From Oceanihabitans sediminis (GTDB lineage: Bacteria > Bacteroidota > Bacteroidia > Flavobacteriales > Flavobacteriaceae): a stretch of 64,000 nt of DNA. Shown one piece after another: positions 16,985-24,294 of the stretch (within the stretch, counting starts at the first letter, position 1; each line of letters begins with the position of its first letter). Below the pieces are notes generated by a model. That model searched no databases. It had not been told where the DNA came from and saw only the letters and a list, made by a program, of their open reading frames with translations. The DNA lies in contig NZ_QPIG01000003.1 of assembly GCF_003337215.1 (NCBI RefSeq), positions 248,001 to 312,000 of the forward strand, read 5' to 3'. The translations under genes and the position numbers were made by a program.

Positions 16985-17057
16985 TTATTTCAAATCTCAT
17001 GCCAAACTTTCAATTTTTATAAATATTTTGGTATTTTGCGTGATAAAACTAATTTAC

Positions 17058-18368
17058 ATGGATAACTCCCCTCTATTTACCAACGATGCAATTGTATTTG
17101 GACTATTAATGCTAGCTCTTGGCTTTGTCTTTTATACCGAAAATATTAAATCAGGTTTTTGGCCTAAATTCTACAAAATAGTTCCAGGACTTTTTATGGC
17201 ATATATGGTTCCAGCTATTTTAAATTCTATTGGTTTAATTTCACCAGAGTGGCAAACAACCAGTGAAGCTGGCGAAATTGTAAAGCACAAAACAAGTATT
17301 TATTACGTTGCAAGTCGCTTTTTACTACCCGCTGCCCTAGTGCTAATGACCTTAAGCATAGACTTAAAAGCTGTTTTTAACTTAGGTTGGAAGGCGCTTA
17401 TAATGTTCTTTACAGGAACAATCGGAATTGTTATTGGTGGACCAATTGCTATACTTTTAATTTCTGCAGTCTCACCTGAAACAGTTGGAGGTGTTGGACC
17501 TGATGCTGTTTGGAGAGGACTTTCAACACTTGCTGGAAGTTGGATTGGTGGTGGCGCAAATCAAACTGCTATGTTAGAGATTTATGGTTATAACCAAAAA
17601 TTATATGGCGGAATGGTGTTTGTGGATATTGTAGTTGCAAATGTATGGATGGCAGTTTTATTAATTGGAATCGGAAAACGTGACAGAATAAACAAATGGT
17701 TAAAAGCTGACACTTCGTCTATAGAAGCTTTAAAAGAAAAGGTTTCTACTTTTTCTGAAAGTGTAAAAAGAAACCCAACACTAACAGATTATATGCTAAT
17801 TCTTGCTATTGCATTTGGTGCAGTAAGTATCGCGCATTTATGCTCTGGCTATTTAGCTCCTTTCTTTAATGAAGCTGTAGCAGGAATAGCAAATCCTACT
17901 ACCCGAAATATGTTTACTTTCTTAGGATCTTCCTTCTTTTGGATGATTAGTATTGCAACTATTATAGCAATCTTACTTTCTTATACAAAAGCCAAAAATT
18001 ATGAAGGAGCTGGTGCAAGTAAAATTGGAAGTATTTTCATTTATATACTAGTAGCTTCTATTGGTATGAAAATGGACTTAACAATGATTTTTGACAACCT
18101 TGGTTTAATCGCCATTGGTTTTGTTTGGATGACCATTCACGCTGTTTTATTAATATTAGTAGCTAAGTTAATTAGAGCTCCTTATTTCTTTTTAGCGGTA
18201 GGAAGTCAAGCAAATGTAGGAGGTGCAGCATCTGCTCCTATTGTAGCATCTGCTTTTCACCCATCCTTAGCAACAGTAGGTGTTCTACTAGCTGTATTTG
18301 GTTATGCCTTAGGAACTATAGCTGCAATTGGTTGTACTATTTTAATGCAATTAGCAGCCGCTAGTTAG
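17058..18368 (+). CDS. DUF819 family integral membrane protein
   Basis: This is a polytopic inner-membrane protein of 436 residues with about ten or more hydrophobic helices, matching the DUF819 (YjcL-like) carrier-type family: FWPKFYKIVPGLFMAYMVPA near the N-terminus, the conserved GGGANQTAMLE segment and the C-terminal GSQANVGGAASAPIVA repeat-like counterpart. The ATG at 17058 is preferred over 17028, because the latter adds ten residues inside a probable promoter region. The substrate is unknown; the paired glycine-rich hairpins suggest an inverted-repeat secondary transporter fold. Confidence 0.85.
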   Translation: MDNSPLFTNDAIVFGLLMLALGFVFYTENIKSGFWPKFYKIVPGLFMAYMVPAILNSIGLISPEWQTTSEAGEIVKHKTSIYYVASRFLLPAALVLMTLSIDLKAVFNLGWKALIMFFTGTIGIVIGGPIAILLISAVSPETVGGVGPDAVWRGLSTLAGSWIGGGANQTAMLEIYGYNQKLYGGMVFVDIVVANVWMAVLLIGIGKRDRINKWLKADTSSIEALKEKVSTFSESVKRNPTLTDYMLILAIAFGAVSIAHLCSGYLAPFFNEAVAGIANPTTRNMFTFLGSSFFWMISIATIIAILLSYTKAKNYEGAGASKIGSIFIYILVASIGMKMDLTMIFDNLGLIAIGFVWMTIHAVLLILVAKLIRAPYFFLAVGSQANVGGAASAPIVASAFHPSLATVGVLLAVFGYALGTIAAIGCTILMQLAAAS

Positions 18369-18388
18369 TATTTATAATATTTTTATAG

Positions 18389-18396
18389 CATATTTG
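18389..18396 (+). promoter_or_regulatory. near-consensus -7 box CATATTTG
   Basis: A 7-of-8 match to TAnnTTTG lies 49 bases upstream of the DUF4369 lipoprotein start. Confidence 0.35.
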
Positions 18397-18445
18397 CGAG
18401 CATTAAAACTAACATTTAAAACTTTCTGTTGAACAGAAAACAACT

Positions 18446-19135
18446 ATGAAAAACACAGTATTTGTATTATTACTAGCGATTCTATTTTCTTGTGGAAAAA
18501 ACAAAGATCTTACCGTTAAAGTAGATGTAAAAGGTTTAAAAAAAGGAACAATTTATCTTAAAAAAGCGCAAGACACCACAATTCTAACCGTAGACTCTTT
18601 AATTGTACATGGTGAAGAACCTATAGAATTATATAGTGAGTTAGATAGTCCTGAAGTATTCTTTTTACAATTAGATAAAAATAGCAAGGAAGATGAAGTA
18701 ATTACATTTTTTGCAGAAAAAGGAATTACAGAAGTAAGTACAAATGTGAAAAACTTTGGATTAGACGCTAAAATTAAAGGATCTAAACAACAAGTAGCTT
18801 TAGAAGAATACATGGAAGTTATGTCTCGTTTTAATGACAGAAACCTAAATCTTATCAAAGAAAGATTTGATGCTTTAAAAACAAATGATTCTGCTTTAAT
18901 CAGATCTAACGAAAAAGCGAAAAACGCCTTACTAAAGAACAAATACTTATATACGGTTAATTTTGCAATGAAAAACAACGACAATGAAGTTGCTCCTTAT
19001 ATAGTGCTTACAGAAATTGCCGATGCACAAATAAAATGGTTAGATACTGTAAACAATGCCCTAACTCCAAAAGTTAAAGAATCTAAATACGGTAAGAAAC
19101 TAGAAGACTTTATTGCTGAAAGAAAAAAGAGCTAA
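18446..19135 (+). CDS. lipoprotein with DUF4369 domain
   Basis: This 229-residue lipoprotein has a signal with lipobox LLLAILFSC (Cys16). Residues about 22-115 (LTVKVDVKGLKKGTIYLKKAQDTTILTVDSL...) match the DUF4369 beta-domain normally found N-terminal to a TlpA-like thioredoxin domain. Here no thioredoxin domain follows; the C-terminal half is a charged helical segment. It is therefore a stand-alone DUF4369 protein of unknown role in the envelope. It is monocistronic with its own terminator at 19160. Confidence 0.82.
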   Translation: MKNTVFVLLLAILFSCGKNKDLTVKVDVKGLKKGTIYLKKAQDTTILTVDSLIVHGEEPIELYSELDSPEVFFLQLDKNSKEDEVITFFAEKGITEVSTNVKNFGLDAKIKGSKQQVALEEYMEVMSRFNDRNLNLIKERFDALKTNDSALIRSNEKAKNALLKNKYLYTVNFAMKNNDNEVAPYIVLTEIADAQIKWLDTVNNALTPKVKESKYGKKLEDFIAERKKS

Positions 19136-19159
19136 TAAGGAATTTTACATAAAAACTAA

Positions 19160-19195
19160 AAAACACCATCCAGCTTACTGAATGGTGTTTTTTTG
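19160..19195 (+). terminator. Rho-independent terminator
   Basis: Arms AACACCAT (19162-19169) and ATGGTGTT (19182-19189) are followed by a T run, 25 bases after the lipoprotein stop. Confidence 0.75.
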
Positions 19196-19252
19196 TGCCT
19201 TATAACTAGTATAAACTTATTTAATAGATAAGTTTTAAATCTAACTATTATG

Positions 19253-19286
19253 CATAAAAAAAACCTCTCTAAAAAGAGAGGTTTTT
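19253..19286 (-). terminator. terminator of tRNA-Thr
   Basis: A perfect 10-bp stem AAACCTCTCT (19261-19270) with 19275-19284 and a four-base loop has a T run on the minus strand just downstream of the tRNA. Confidence 0.85.
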
Positions 19287-19289
19287 AAG

Positions 19290-19363
19290 AGCCGATGGAG
19301 GGACTCGAACCCACGACCTGCTGATTACAAATCAGCTGCTCTAGCCAGCTGAGCTACATCGGC
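19290..19363 (-). tRNA. tRNA-Thr(UGU)
   Basis: The cloverleaf is complete: acceptor GCCGATG/CATCGGC, D arm with GCTCAGCTGG, anticodon stem GCTGA/TCAGC with loop TTTGTAA (anticodon TGT), and T arm GTGGGTTCGAGTCCC. The 3' CCA is not encoded. A consensus promoter lies directly upstream and a terminator follows. Confidence 0.95.
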
Positions 19364-19374
19364 GAAAACGTTTG

Positions 19375-19405
19375 CAAATATAAACTAGATAAATATATTT
19401 GCAAA
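19375..19405 (-). promoter_or_regulatory. promoter of tRNA-Thr (TTTG-N19-TATATTTG)
   Basis: The minus-strand -33 box TTTG (19402-19405) and the -7 box TATATTTG (19375-19382) are separated by 19 bases, a textbook Bacteroidetes promoter, with the tRNA 5' end 12 bases further on. Confidence 0.8.
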
Positions 19406-19421
19406 CATTTTTTCAATTATT

Positions 19422-19691
19422 TTATCCTAGATTATTAATTTTTTCAATTAGCTCTAGTCCTTTAACTTCAAGATCTTTGTTAATTGCTTTAAAATGAGCT
19501 TTTTTGTCATCTACATTTTTATCATTAACTCTAGCTATTAATTCGTCAAAAACTTCAATAGCTTCGTCAATAACCTTTTCACTTCCTTCTGTATTCTTTC
19601 CTGGGTTTGAGTACTCCCAAACGTACACTGCTTCAATAATATCTCCTAACACATAATTGATGTCTTTTTTTAGGATTCTTTTATTTGCCAT
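19422..19691 (-). CDS. small conserved-looking acidic helical protein
   Basis: This 89-residue cytosolic protein begins MANKRILKKDINYVLGDIIEAVYVWEY and continues as charged amphipathic helices with no cysteine, signal or catalytic motif. It is the last gene of the minus-strand run starting at manA, 27 bases after it. Its ATG start and codon use match its neighbours, so it is a real gene; its function is unknown. Confidence 0.75.
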   Translation of the reverse strand: MANKRILKKDINYVLGDIIEAVYVWEYSNPGKNTEGSEKVIDEAIEVFDELIARVNDKNVDDKKAHFKAINKDLEVKGLELIEKINNLG

Positions 19692-19718
19692 AATATTTTA
19701 ATTTAATTTCCTGCAAAA

Positions 19719-20693
19719 TTACACATAAACTTCCAATACTCTAGCATTTTTAGAAGTAATTTGATAGGTTTTAATTCCTGCCGGTAATAAAACGGTTTCT
19801 CCTTTTTTAATTACTTCAGAAAACTGCTCTGATTCTATTATTGCTTCACCTGAAACACACATATAAATAATGAATGAATCTACAGTGTTTTCTTTTTTAA
19901 CTGTATCTGTTATTTCTAAATAGTTACTTATAAAATAAGGGCATTGAAGCATCTTATTTGTTTGGTTCTCTTTTTTAGGATAAGAAACCCTAAAGTCATC
20001 TTTCATATTAAAATCTAGAGCTTCTAAAGCTAAATCAATATGTAAATCTCTTTGGTTTCCTTGAGCATCTACTCTATCCCAATCATAAACTCTATAAGTA
20101 ATATCGCTTGTTTGTTGTATTTCGGCAAGCATCACTCCTGCTCCTATAGCATGAATTCTCCCTCCATCTATAAAAAACACATCTCCTTCTTCTACATCTT
20201 CATAGTTTAAAATTTCTGTAAGTTTTTTTGCTTCTAGATGGCTTTTGTATTTATCCAGAGTCATTTCTTGATTAAAACCAACGATAAGGTTGGCTTTCTC
20301 ATCTGCCTGCATAACATACCACATTTCGGTTTTACCGAAGGAATCGTGACGTTTAGCCGCTAAAGCATCGTTAGGATGTAATTGTATAGAAAGATCTTCT
20401 TTTGCGTCTATAAACTTTATTAGTAGCGGAAATTTATTTCCGAAGATTTTATAATTTTTTTCGCCTAATAACTCAGCTTTATAACTCTCTAATAGCTCTT
20501 TTAAGGTTTTTCCTTTTAAAGCTCCATTACTAACAATAGAGATATCGCCATCAACATCACTTATCTCCCAACTTTCTCCAATATTTGGTAAGTTGCTGTC
20601 TTTATTTAAAAGCGCATTAAGTTTTTGTCCTCCCCATATTTTTTCTTTTAAAATAGGTTCGAACTTTAGAGGGTATTTTAGCATATTTGGCAT
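19719..20693 (-). CDS. manA: mannose-6-phosphate isomerase, class I
   Basis: ManA interconverts mannose-6-phosphate and fructose-6-phosphate and feeds GDP-mannose synthesis. The 324-residue cupin protein shows the zinc ligands: Gln and His in SIQLHPND, Glu in GKTEMWYV and His in GGRIHAIGAG, followed by QQTSDITYRVYDWDR with the active-site Arg. The ATG at 20693 directly follows the TAA of the upstream PTPS-like gene, so translation is probably coupled; Met4 is an alternative start. Confidence 0.93.
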   Translation of the reverse strand: MPNMLKYPLKFEPILKEKIWGGQKLNALLNKDSNLPNIGESWEISDVDGDISIVSNGALKGKTLKELLESYKAELLGEKNYKIFGNKFPLLIKFIDAKEDLSIQLHPNDALAAKRHDSFGKTEMWYVMQADEKANLIVGFNQEMTLDKYKSHLEAKKLTEILNYEDVEEGDVFFIDGGRIHAIGAGVMLAEIQQTSDITYRVYDWDRVDAQGNQRDLHIDLALEALDFNMKDDFRVSYPKKENQTNKMLQCPYFISNYLEITDTVKKENTVDSFIIYMCVSGEAIIESEQFSEVIKKGETVLLPAGIKTYQITSKNARVLEVYV

Positions 20694-21104
20694 TTATATT
20701 CCCGAGTAACTTACAAAATTCCGAGGTGTCTCATAAAGGGTTACCTCTAATTCTAAATGGGAAGCTAATTGTTTTTTTATTTTATTATAGATAACAACTA
20801 CGATATTTTCGGCAGTAGGATTTAGATCTTTAAATTCTGGTACTTCTACGTTTAAATTTTTGTGATCAAAGGCGTCTTCTACTTCGGTTTTAATAATATC
20901 TTTTAAATCTTTAATATCTATTACATAACCTGTTTCCGGGTTAATTTCTCCAGTTACACTTGCTATTAGTTCATAATTATGACCGTGAAAGTTAGGGTTA
21001 CTACATTTACCAAAGACTTCTGTGTTTTTTTCATCACTCCAGTCTTTTCTGTATAACCTATGAGCTGCATTAAAATGTGCTCTTCTACTAACCGTTACTT
21101 TCAT
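20694..21104 (-). CDS. 6-pyruvoyl/6-carboxy-tetrahydropterin synthase family protein
   Basis: This 136-residue T-fold enzyme uses dihydroneopterin triphosphate. Zinc ligands are His15 (FNAAHRL), His40 and His42 (FHGHNY), the catalytic Cys is Cys34 and the pterin-anchoring Glu lies in LYETPRNF. The motif is Cys-x5-His-Gly-His-Asn-Tyr, the PTPS-type spacing, whereas classical QueD has Cys-x3-His-Gly-His. Annotation as queD is common for such proteins but not proved; no queC, queE or queF is in the window, though folE is. Its start overlaps the end of idi by 17 bases. Confidence 0.88.
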   Translation of the reverse strand: MKVTVSRRAHFNAAHRLYRKDWSDEKNTEVFGKCSNPNFHGHNYELIASVTGEINPETGYVIDIKDLKDIIKTEVEDAFDHKNLNVEVPEFKDLNPTAENIVVVIYNKIKKQLASHLELEVTLYETPRNFVSYSGI

Positions 21105-21624
21105 AGTCTGTAATATTTATATGTTGATAGAATTTATCAAATATAATTTTAAACCAAGCTGTATAATGTTCTGGTTGCATTTCCATGTCTTTTTTCACCT
21201 CTTCTAGAGGCATCCATTTCCATGCAGCAACTTCATCTGGATTGATTTTTGGCTCTTGATTGTATTTACCCAGAAGTACATGATCGTATTCATGTTCTGT
21301 TAAACCATTATCAAAAGGAGCTTTATAGATGAAAGAAATAGAATCTTCTAGCTCTGTAACAAAGCCCATTTCTTCCTGTAATCTTCTTTTTCCTGCTTGT
21401 ATATTAGTTTCTCCTTCTCTTTGATGACTACAACATGTGTTTGTCCAAAGTCCTGGGGAATGATATTTTCCTAAAGCACGTTGTTGCAGCATTAGTTCGT
21501 TTTTATCATTAAACACAAATACAGAGAAAGCACGATGCAATAATGCTTTTTCATGTGCTTCTAATTTAGGCATTAAACCTATTTGCTCATTCCTTTCGTT
21601 TACAAGTATTACTTGTTCTTCCAT
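21088..21624 (-). CDS. idi: isopentenyl-diphosphate delta-isomerase, type I
   Basis: Idi converts IPP to DMAPP for isoprenoid and quinone synthesis. The 178-residue Nudix-fold protein has the family landmarks: HRAFSVFVF, LQQRALGKYHSPGLWTNTCCSH with the catalytic Cys64/65 pair, and the Nudix-like RRLQEEMGF segment. It lies between clpS and the PTPS-like gene and overlaps the latter by 17 bases. A 16-bp palindrome sits just before its start codon. Confidence 0.93.
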   Translation of the reverse strand: MEEQVILVNERNEQIGLMPKLEAHEKALLHRAFSVFVFNDKNELMLQQRALGKYHSPGLWTNTCCSHQREGETNIQAGKRRLQEEMGFVTELEDSISFIYKAPFDNGLTEHEYDHVLLGKYNQEPKINPDEVAAWKWMPLEEVKKDMEMQPEHYTAWFKIIFDKFYQHINITDYESNG

Positions 21625-21636
21625 AATCCTTTTAAG

Positions 21637-21652
21637 TTAACACCAGTGTTAA
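21637..21652. promoter_or_regulatory. perfect palindrome upstream of idi
   Basis: TTAACACCAGTGTTAA has perfect 7-base arms around a CA centre and lies 13 bases upstream of the idi start, in the 58-base gap after clpS. There is no T run, so it is more likely an operator or a leader hairpin than a terminator. Confidence 0.45.
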
Positions 21653-21682
21653 TTCGGGTATTTGTTACTAAAACTAAAGTCC

Positions 21683-21958
21683 TTATATAATTTCTGCACT
21701 TAGTCCTGCATCTAACAACATTGTGCAGCGAGGCTCTAAATCTTTATACTCTCCAGTTTTCACTGTACATTGTCCTTTATAGTGAACTAAGATAGAACAC
21801 TGTTCTGCCTGTTCTGGAGTGTGATCACATGCATAAATTAGCGTGTTTATAACATGATCAAACGTATTTACATCATCATTATATAACACTATTTCATTTA
21901 GATGCTTTTCTAGAGTATCTACCTGAAGTACTTCTTGAATTTTTTCTTTAGTGCTCAT
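21683..21958 (-). CDS. clpS: ATP-dependent Clp protease adaptor ClpS
   Basis: ClpS delivers N-end-rule substrates to ClpAP-type proteases. The 91-residue protein carries the signature LYNDDVNTFDHVINTL and continues with the helix AEQCSILVHYKGQCTVKTGEY. The Asp-rich pocket that reads the substrate N-terminus is conserved. It lies 36 bases downstream of prmA, a common pairing in Bacteroidetes. Confidence 0.93.
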   Translation of the reverse strand: MSTKEKIQEVLQVDTLEKHLNEIVLYNDDVNTFDHVINTLIYACDHTPEQAEQCSILVHYKGQCTVKTGEYKDLEPRCTMLLDAGLSAEII

Positions 21959-21994
21959 AAGTCTAAGTGATTTATCAGAAATATTGACTTTTTA

Positions 21995-22840
21995 CTAATT
22001 TAAAAATTTTAATGCAACCCAATTGTTTTTTTCAAGCTTTTCGGTTAATTTTAACATATTCTTATTGCATTCTTCTTCGATTGCAGGAATGTCGTTATTA
22101 TAGAATCCGCTTAAAAAAAGCATCCCGTTTTCGTTCAGAGATTTTGCATAGGTTTCCATATCATTTAACAGAATATTTCTGTTGATATTTGCAATAATTA
22201 TATCGTATTTTTTTCCTTCTAATAAACTTGCGTCTCCTTCATAAACGGAAATATTATTACAATTATTTCGCTCTACATTTTCTAAACTATTTAGGTAGCA
22301 CCAATTATCAATATCAATTGCGTCTAGTTTTGTAGCTCCTTTCATTTCTGCTAGAATAGCTAAGACTCCAGTACCACAGCCCATATCTAAAACGGTTTTG
22401 TTAGTAAAATCATTTTGAAGGATATGCTGCAACATCATGTGGGTAGTTTCATGATGCCCTGTACCAAAACTCATTTTTGGTTCAATTACAATATCGAATT
22501 TGGTGTTTGGTTTTTCATGAAATGGTGCACGAACAGAGCACAAATCATCTACTACAATAGGATTAAAGTTTTTTTCCCATTCTTCGTTCCAATTGGTTTG
22601 TTCGATTTCATCAAAAGTATAGGAAATATCAAATTCTTCTGATTCTAATATTTGAATATCATTAAGAATTTCTTCTTTCCATTCTTCTTTTTGAATATAG
22701 GCAGTTACTCCTTCTTCTGTTTCTACGAAACTTTCGAATCCTGCATAACCTAATTCTGCAATTAGAATTTCTGTTCCTATATTTCTTGTTTCTGCAGGCC
22801 CTACCTTAAAGTAGTAACCTAAGTATATGGTATTGGACAT
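21995..22840 (-). CDS. prmA: ribosomal protein L11 methyltransferase
   Basis: PrmA trimethylates ribosomal protein L11 using S-adenosylmethionine. The 281-residue protein has the N-terminal substrate-recognition domain (about 1-110), then MSFGTGHHETTHMM, SAM motif I LDMGCGTGVLAIL, and the catalytic-region motif IIANINRNILL. It is followed closely by clpS in the same operon and preceded by tpiA with a 41-base gap. Confidence 0.93.
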   Translation of the reverse strand: MSNTIYLGYYFKVGPAETRNIGTEILIAELGYAGFESFVETEEGVTAYIQKEEWKEEILNDIQILESEEFDISYTFDEIEQTNWNEEWEKNFNPIVVDDLCSVRAPFHEKPNTKFDIVIEPKMSFGTGHHETTHMMLQHILQNDFTNKTVLDMGCGTGVLAILAEMKGATKLDAIDIDNWCYLNSLENVERNNCNNISVYEGDASLLEGKKYDIIIANINRNILLNDMETYAKSLNENGMLFLSGFYNNDIPAIEEECNKNMLKLTEKLEKNNWVALKFLN

Positions 22841-22881
22841 TTTTTATTTGAGATATAAACTATTTGTATTTTTATGGTGGA

Positions 22882-23631
22882 TTAAATCGCATTAACAATT
22901 GCGTAAAAATCTTCTGCTTTAAGTGCTGCTCCACCAATTAATCCGCCATCAACATCTGGCTTTGAAAAAATTTCTTTGGCGTTTGCAGGTTTTACACTTC
23001 CACCATATAAGATTGAAACACTATTTGCTACATCGCTTCCGTATTTTTCATTTAAAGTCTTTCTAATAAAAGCATGCATATCTTGCGCTTGCTCTGGACT
23101 AGCTGTTTCGCCTGTACCTATTGCCCAAACTGGCTCATAAGCTAAAACGATGTTTTTAAAAGCTGAAGCTTCTAAATGAAATAGTGCGTTTTTTATTTGA
23201 GAAGCTACGATATTCTCATGGTTATTGGCTTTTCTGTCTGCTAATTCTTCTCCGAAACAAAAGATAACTCGCATATCTTTGGCTAATGCTGCATCTACTT
23301 TTTTAGCTAATAAGTCATCTGTTTCATTAAAATATGCTCTTCTTTCTGAATGCCCTAGAATAACTGTTTGGACTCCGATACTTTTAAGCATTTCAGCACT
23401 TACTTCTCCTGTATATGCTCCAGATTCTGCATAATGCATATTTTGCGCAACAACCTCAATATCACTTTCTCTTAATGCTTGAAAAGCAGAAAAAAGATTT
23501 GTAAATGTAGGTGCCACCATTACTTCTGCATTAGAAGTTTGCTTTTGGTTTTTTAAATCGGTGATTAAAGCTTCTGTTTCTGGAAGATTATTATTCATCT
23601 TCCAATTTCCTGCCACGATATTTTTTCTCAT
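22882..23631 (-). CDS. tpiA: triosephosphate isomerase
   Basis: TpiA interconverts dihydroxyacetone phosphate and glyceraldehyde-3-phosphate in glycolysis. The TIM barrel shows GNWKMN with the active-site Asn and Lys, ILGHSERR with the catalytic His, AYEPVWAIGTG with the catalytic Glu, and the phosphate loop YGGSVKPANAKE. The start at 23631 (MRKNIVAGNWKMN, 249 residues) fits the family; an in-frame ATG two codons upstream at 23637 is also possible. It is transcribed towards prmA. Confidence 0.95.
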   Translation of the reverse strand: MRKNIVAGNWKMNNNLPETEALITDLKNQKQTSNAEVMVAPTFTNLFSAFQALRESDIEVVAQNMHYAESGAYTGEVSAEMLKSIGVQTVILGHSERRAYFNETDDLLAKKVDAALAKDMRVIFCFGEELADRKANNHENIVASQIKNALFHLEASAFKNIVLAYEPVWAIGTGETASPEQAQDMHAFIRKTLNEKYGSDVANSVSILYGGSVKPANAKEIFSKPDVDGGLIGGAALKAEDFYAIVNAI

Positions 23632-23762
23632 AGTCATATATCATTATTCCCATTTCTATCTAATAATACTTGAAACGGGAGATTCTTATTTAATTTAAAA
23701 TTCTACTATTTTAATCACTTACTTATATGCAGCAACTAAAATTTTAGAGAATGCAAAAGTAA

Positions 23763-24251
23763 TTAATTTAATGCATCTAATAACTTACTATCATCTGCCT
23801 TTATGGCTTTGAATAGTTTTATATTTCCTTGCGGATCTACAATTAGGTAACGAGGAATCCAATCTACATTGATAGAATTACTAAAAACACTTTTCATTCC
23901 GTCTGGCATAAAATAGTGTTCTCCTTTTACTTTGTATTTTTCGATACCTTCTTTCCAACTTTCTAAAGTTTTATCGGCAGATAAGAACAAAAATACCACT
24001 TCTTTATTTTCTTCTTGTAATGCTTTAACTTTTGGCATTCCTTTTATACAATCACCACACCAAGATGCCCAAACATCTATTAATATTTTTTTTCCTTCAT
24101 ATTTTTTCAAGATGTTTTCAAAGGAAATTTCATCCCCTTTTAAAGTGATTAAAACGTCTTGCAATGCTTCGTCTGTGAATTGTGTAGGTGTTTGTTCTTT
24201 ACAGCCTAAAAATAAGGCGCTTACTAGTAATACGATTAGATATTTTTTCAT
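23763..24251 (-). CDS. TlpA-like thioredoxin-fold lipoprotein
   Basis: This 162-residue lipoprotein starts at the ATG at 24251, which gives signal MKKYLIVLLVSALFLGC with lipobox Cys17; a longer frame to 24281 would bury it. A thioredoxin fold follows with active site WCGDC (Cys65, Cys68) and the cis-Pro segment WIPRYLIVD. It is probably a periplasmic thiol-disulfide reductase acting on envelope proteins. It shares the minus-strand cluster with the BT_3928-type protein, which has its own Cys motif. Confidence 0.87.
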   Translation of the reverse strand: MKKYLIVLLVSALFLGCKEQTPTQFTDEALQDVLITLKGDEISFENILKKYEGKKILIDVWASWCGDCIKGMPKVKALQEENKEVVFLFLSADKTLESWKEGIEKYKVKGEHYFMPDGMKSVFSNSINVDWIPRYLIVDPQGNIKLFKAIKADDSKLLDALN

Positions 24252-24294
24252 GTTTCTTTTAAATTTAATATTGAATCCCAATAATTTGGGTGAA

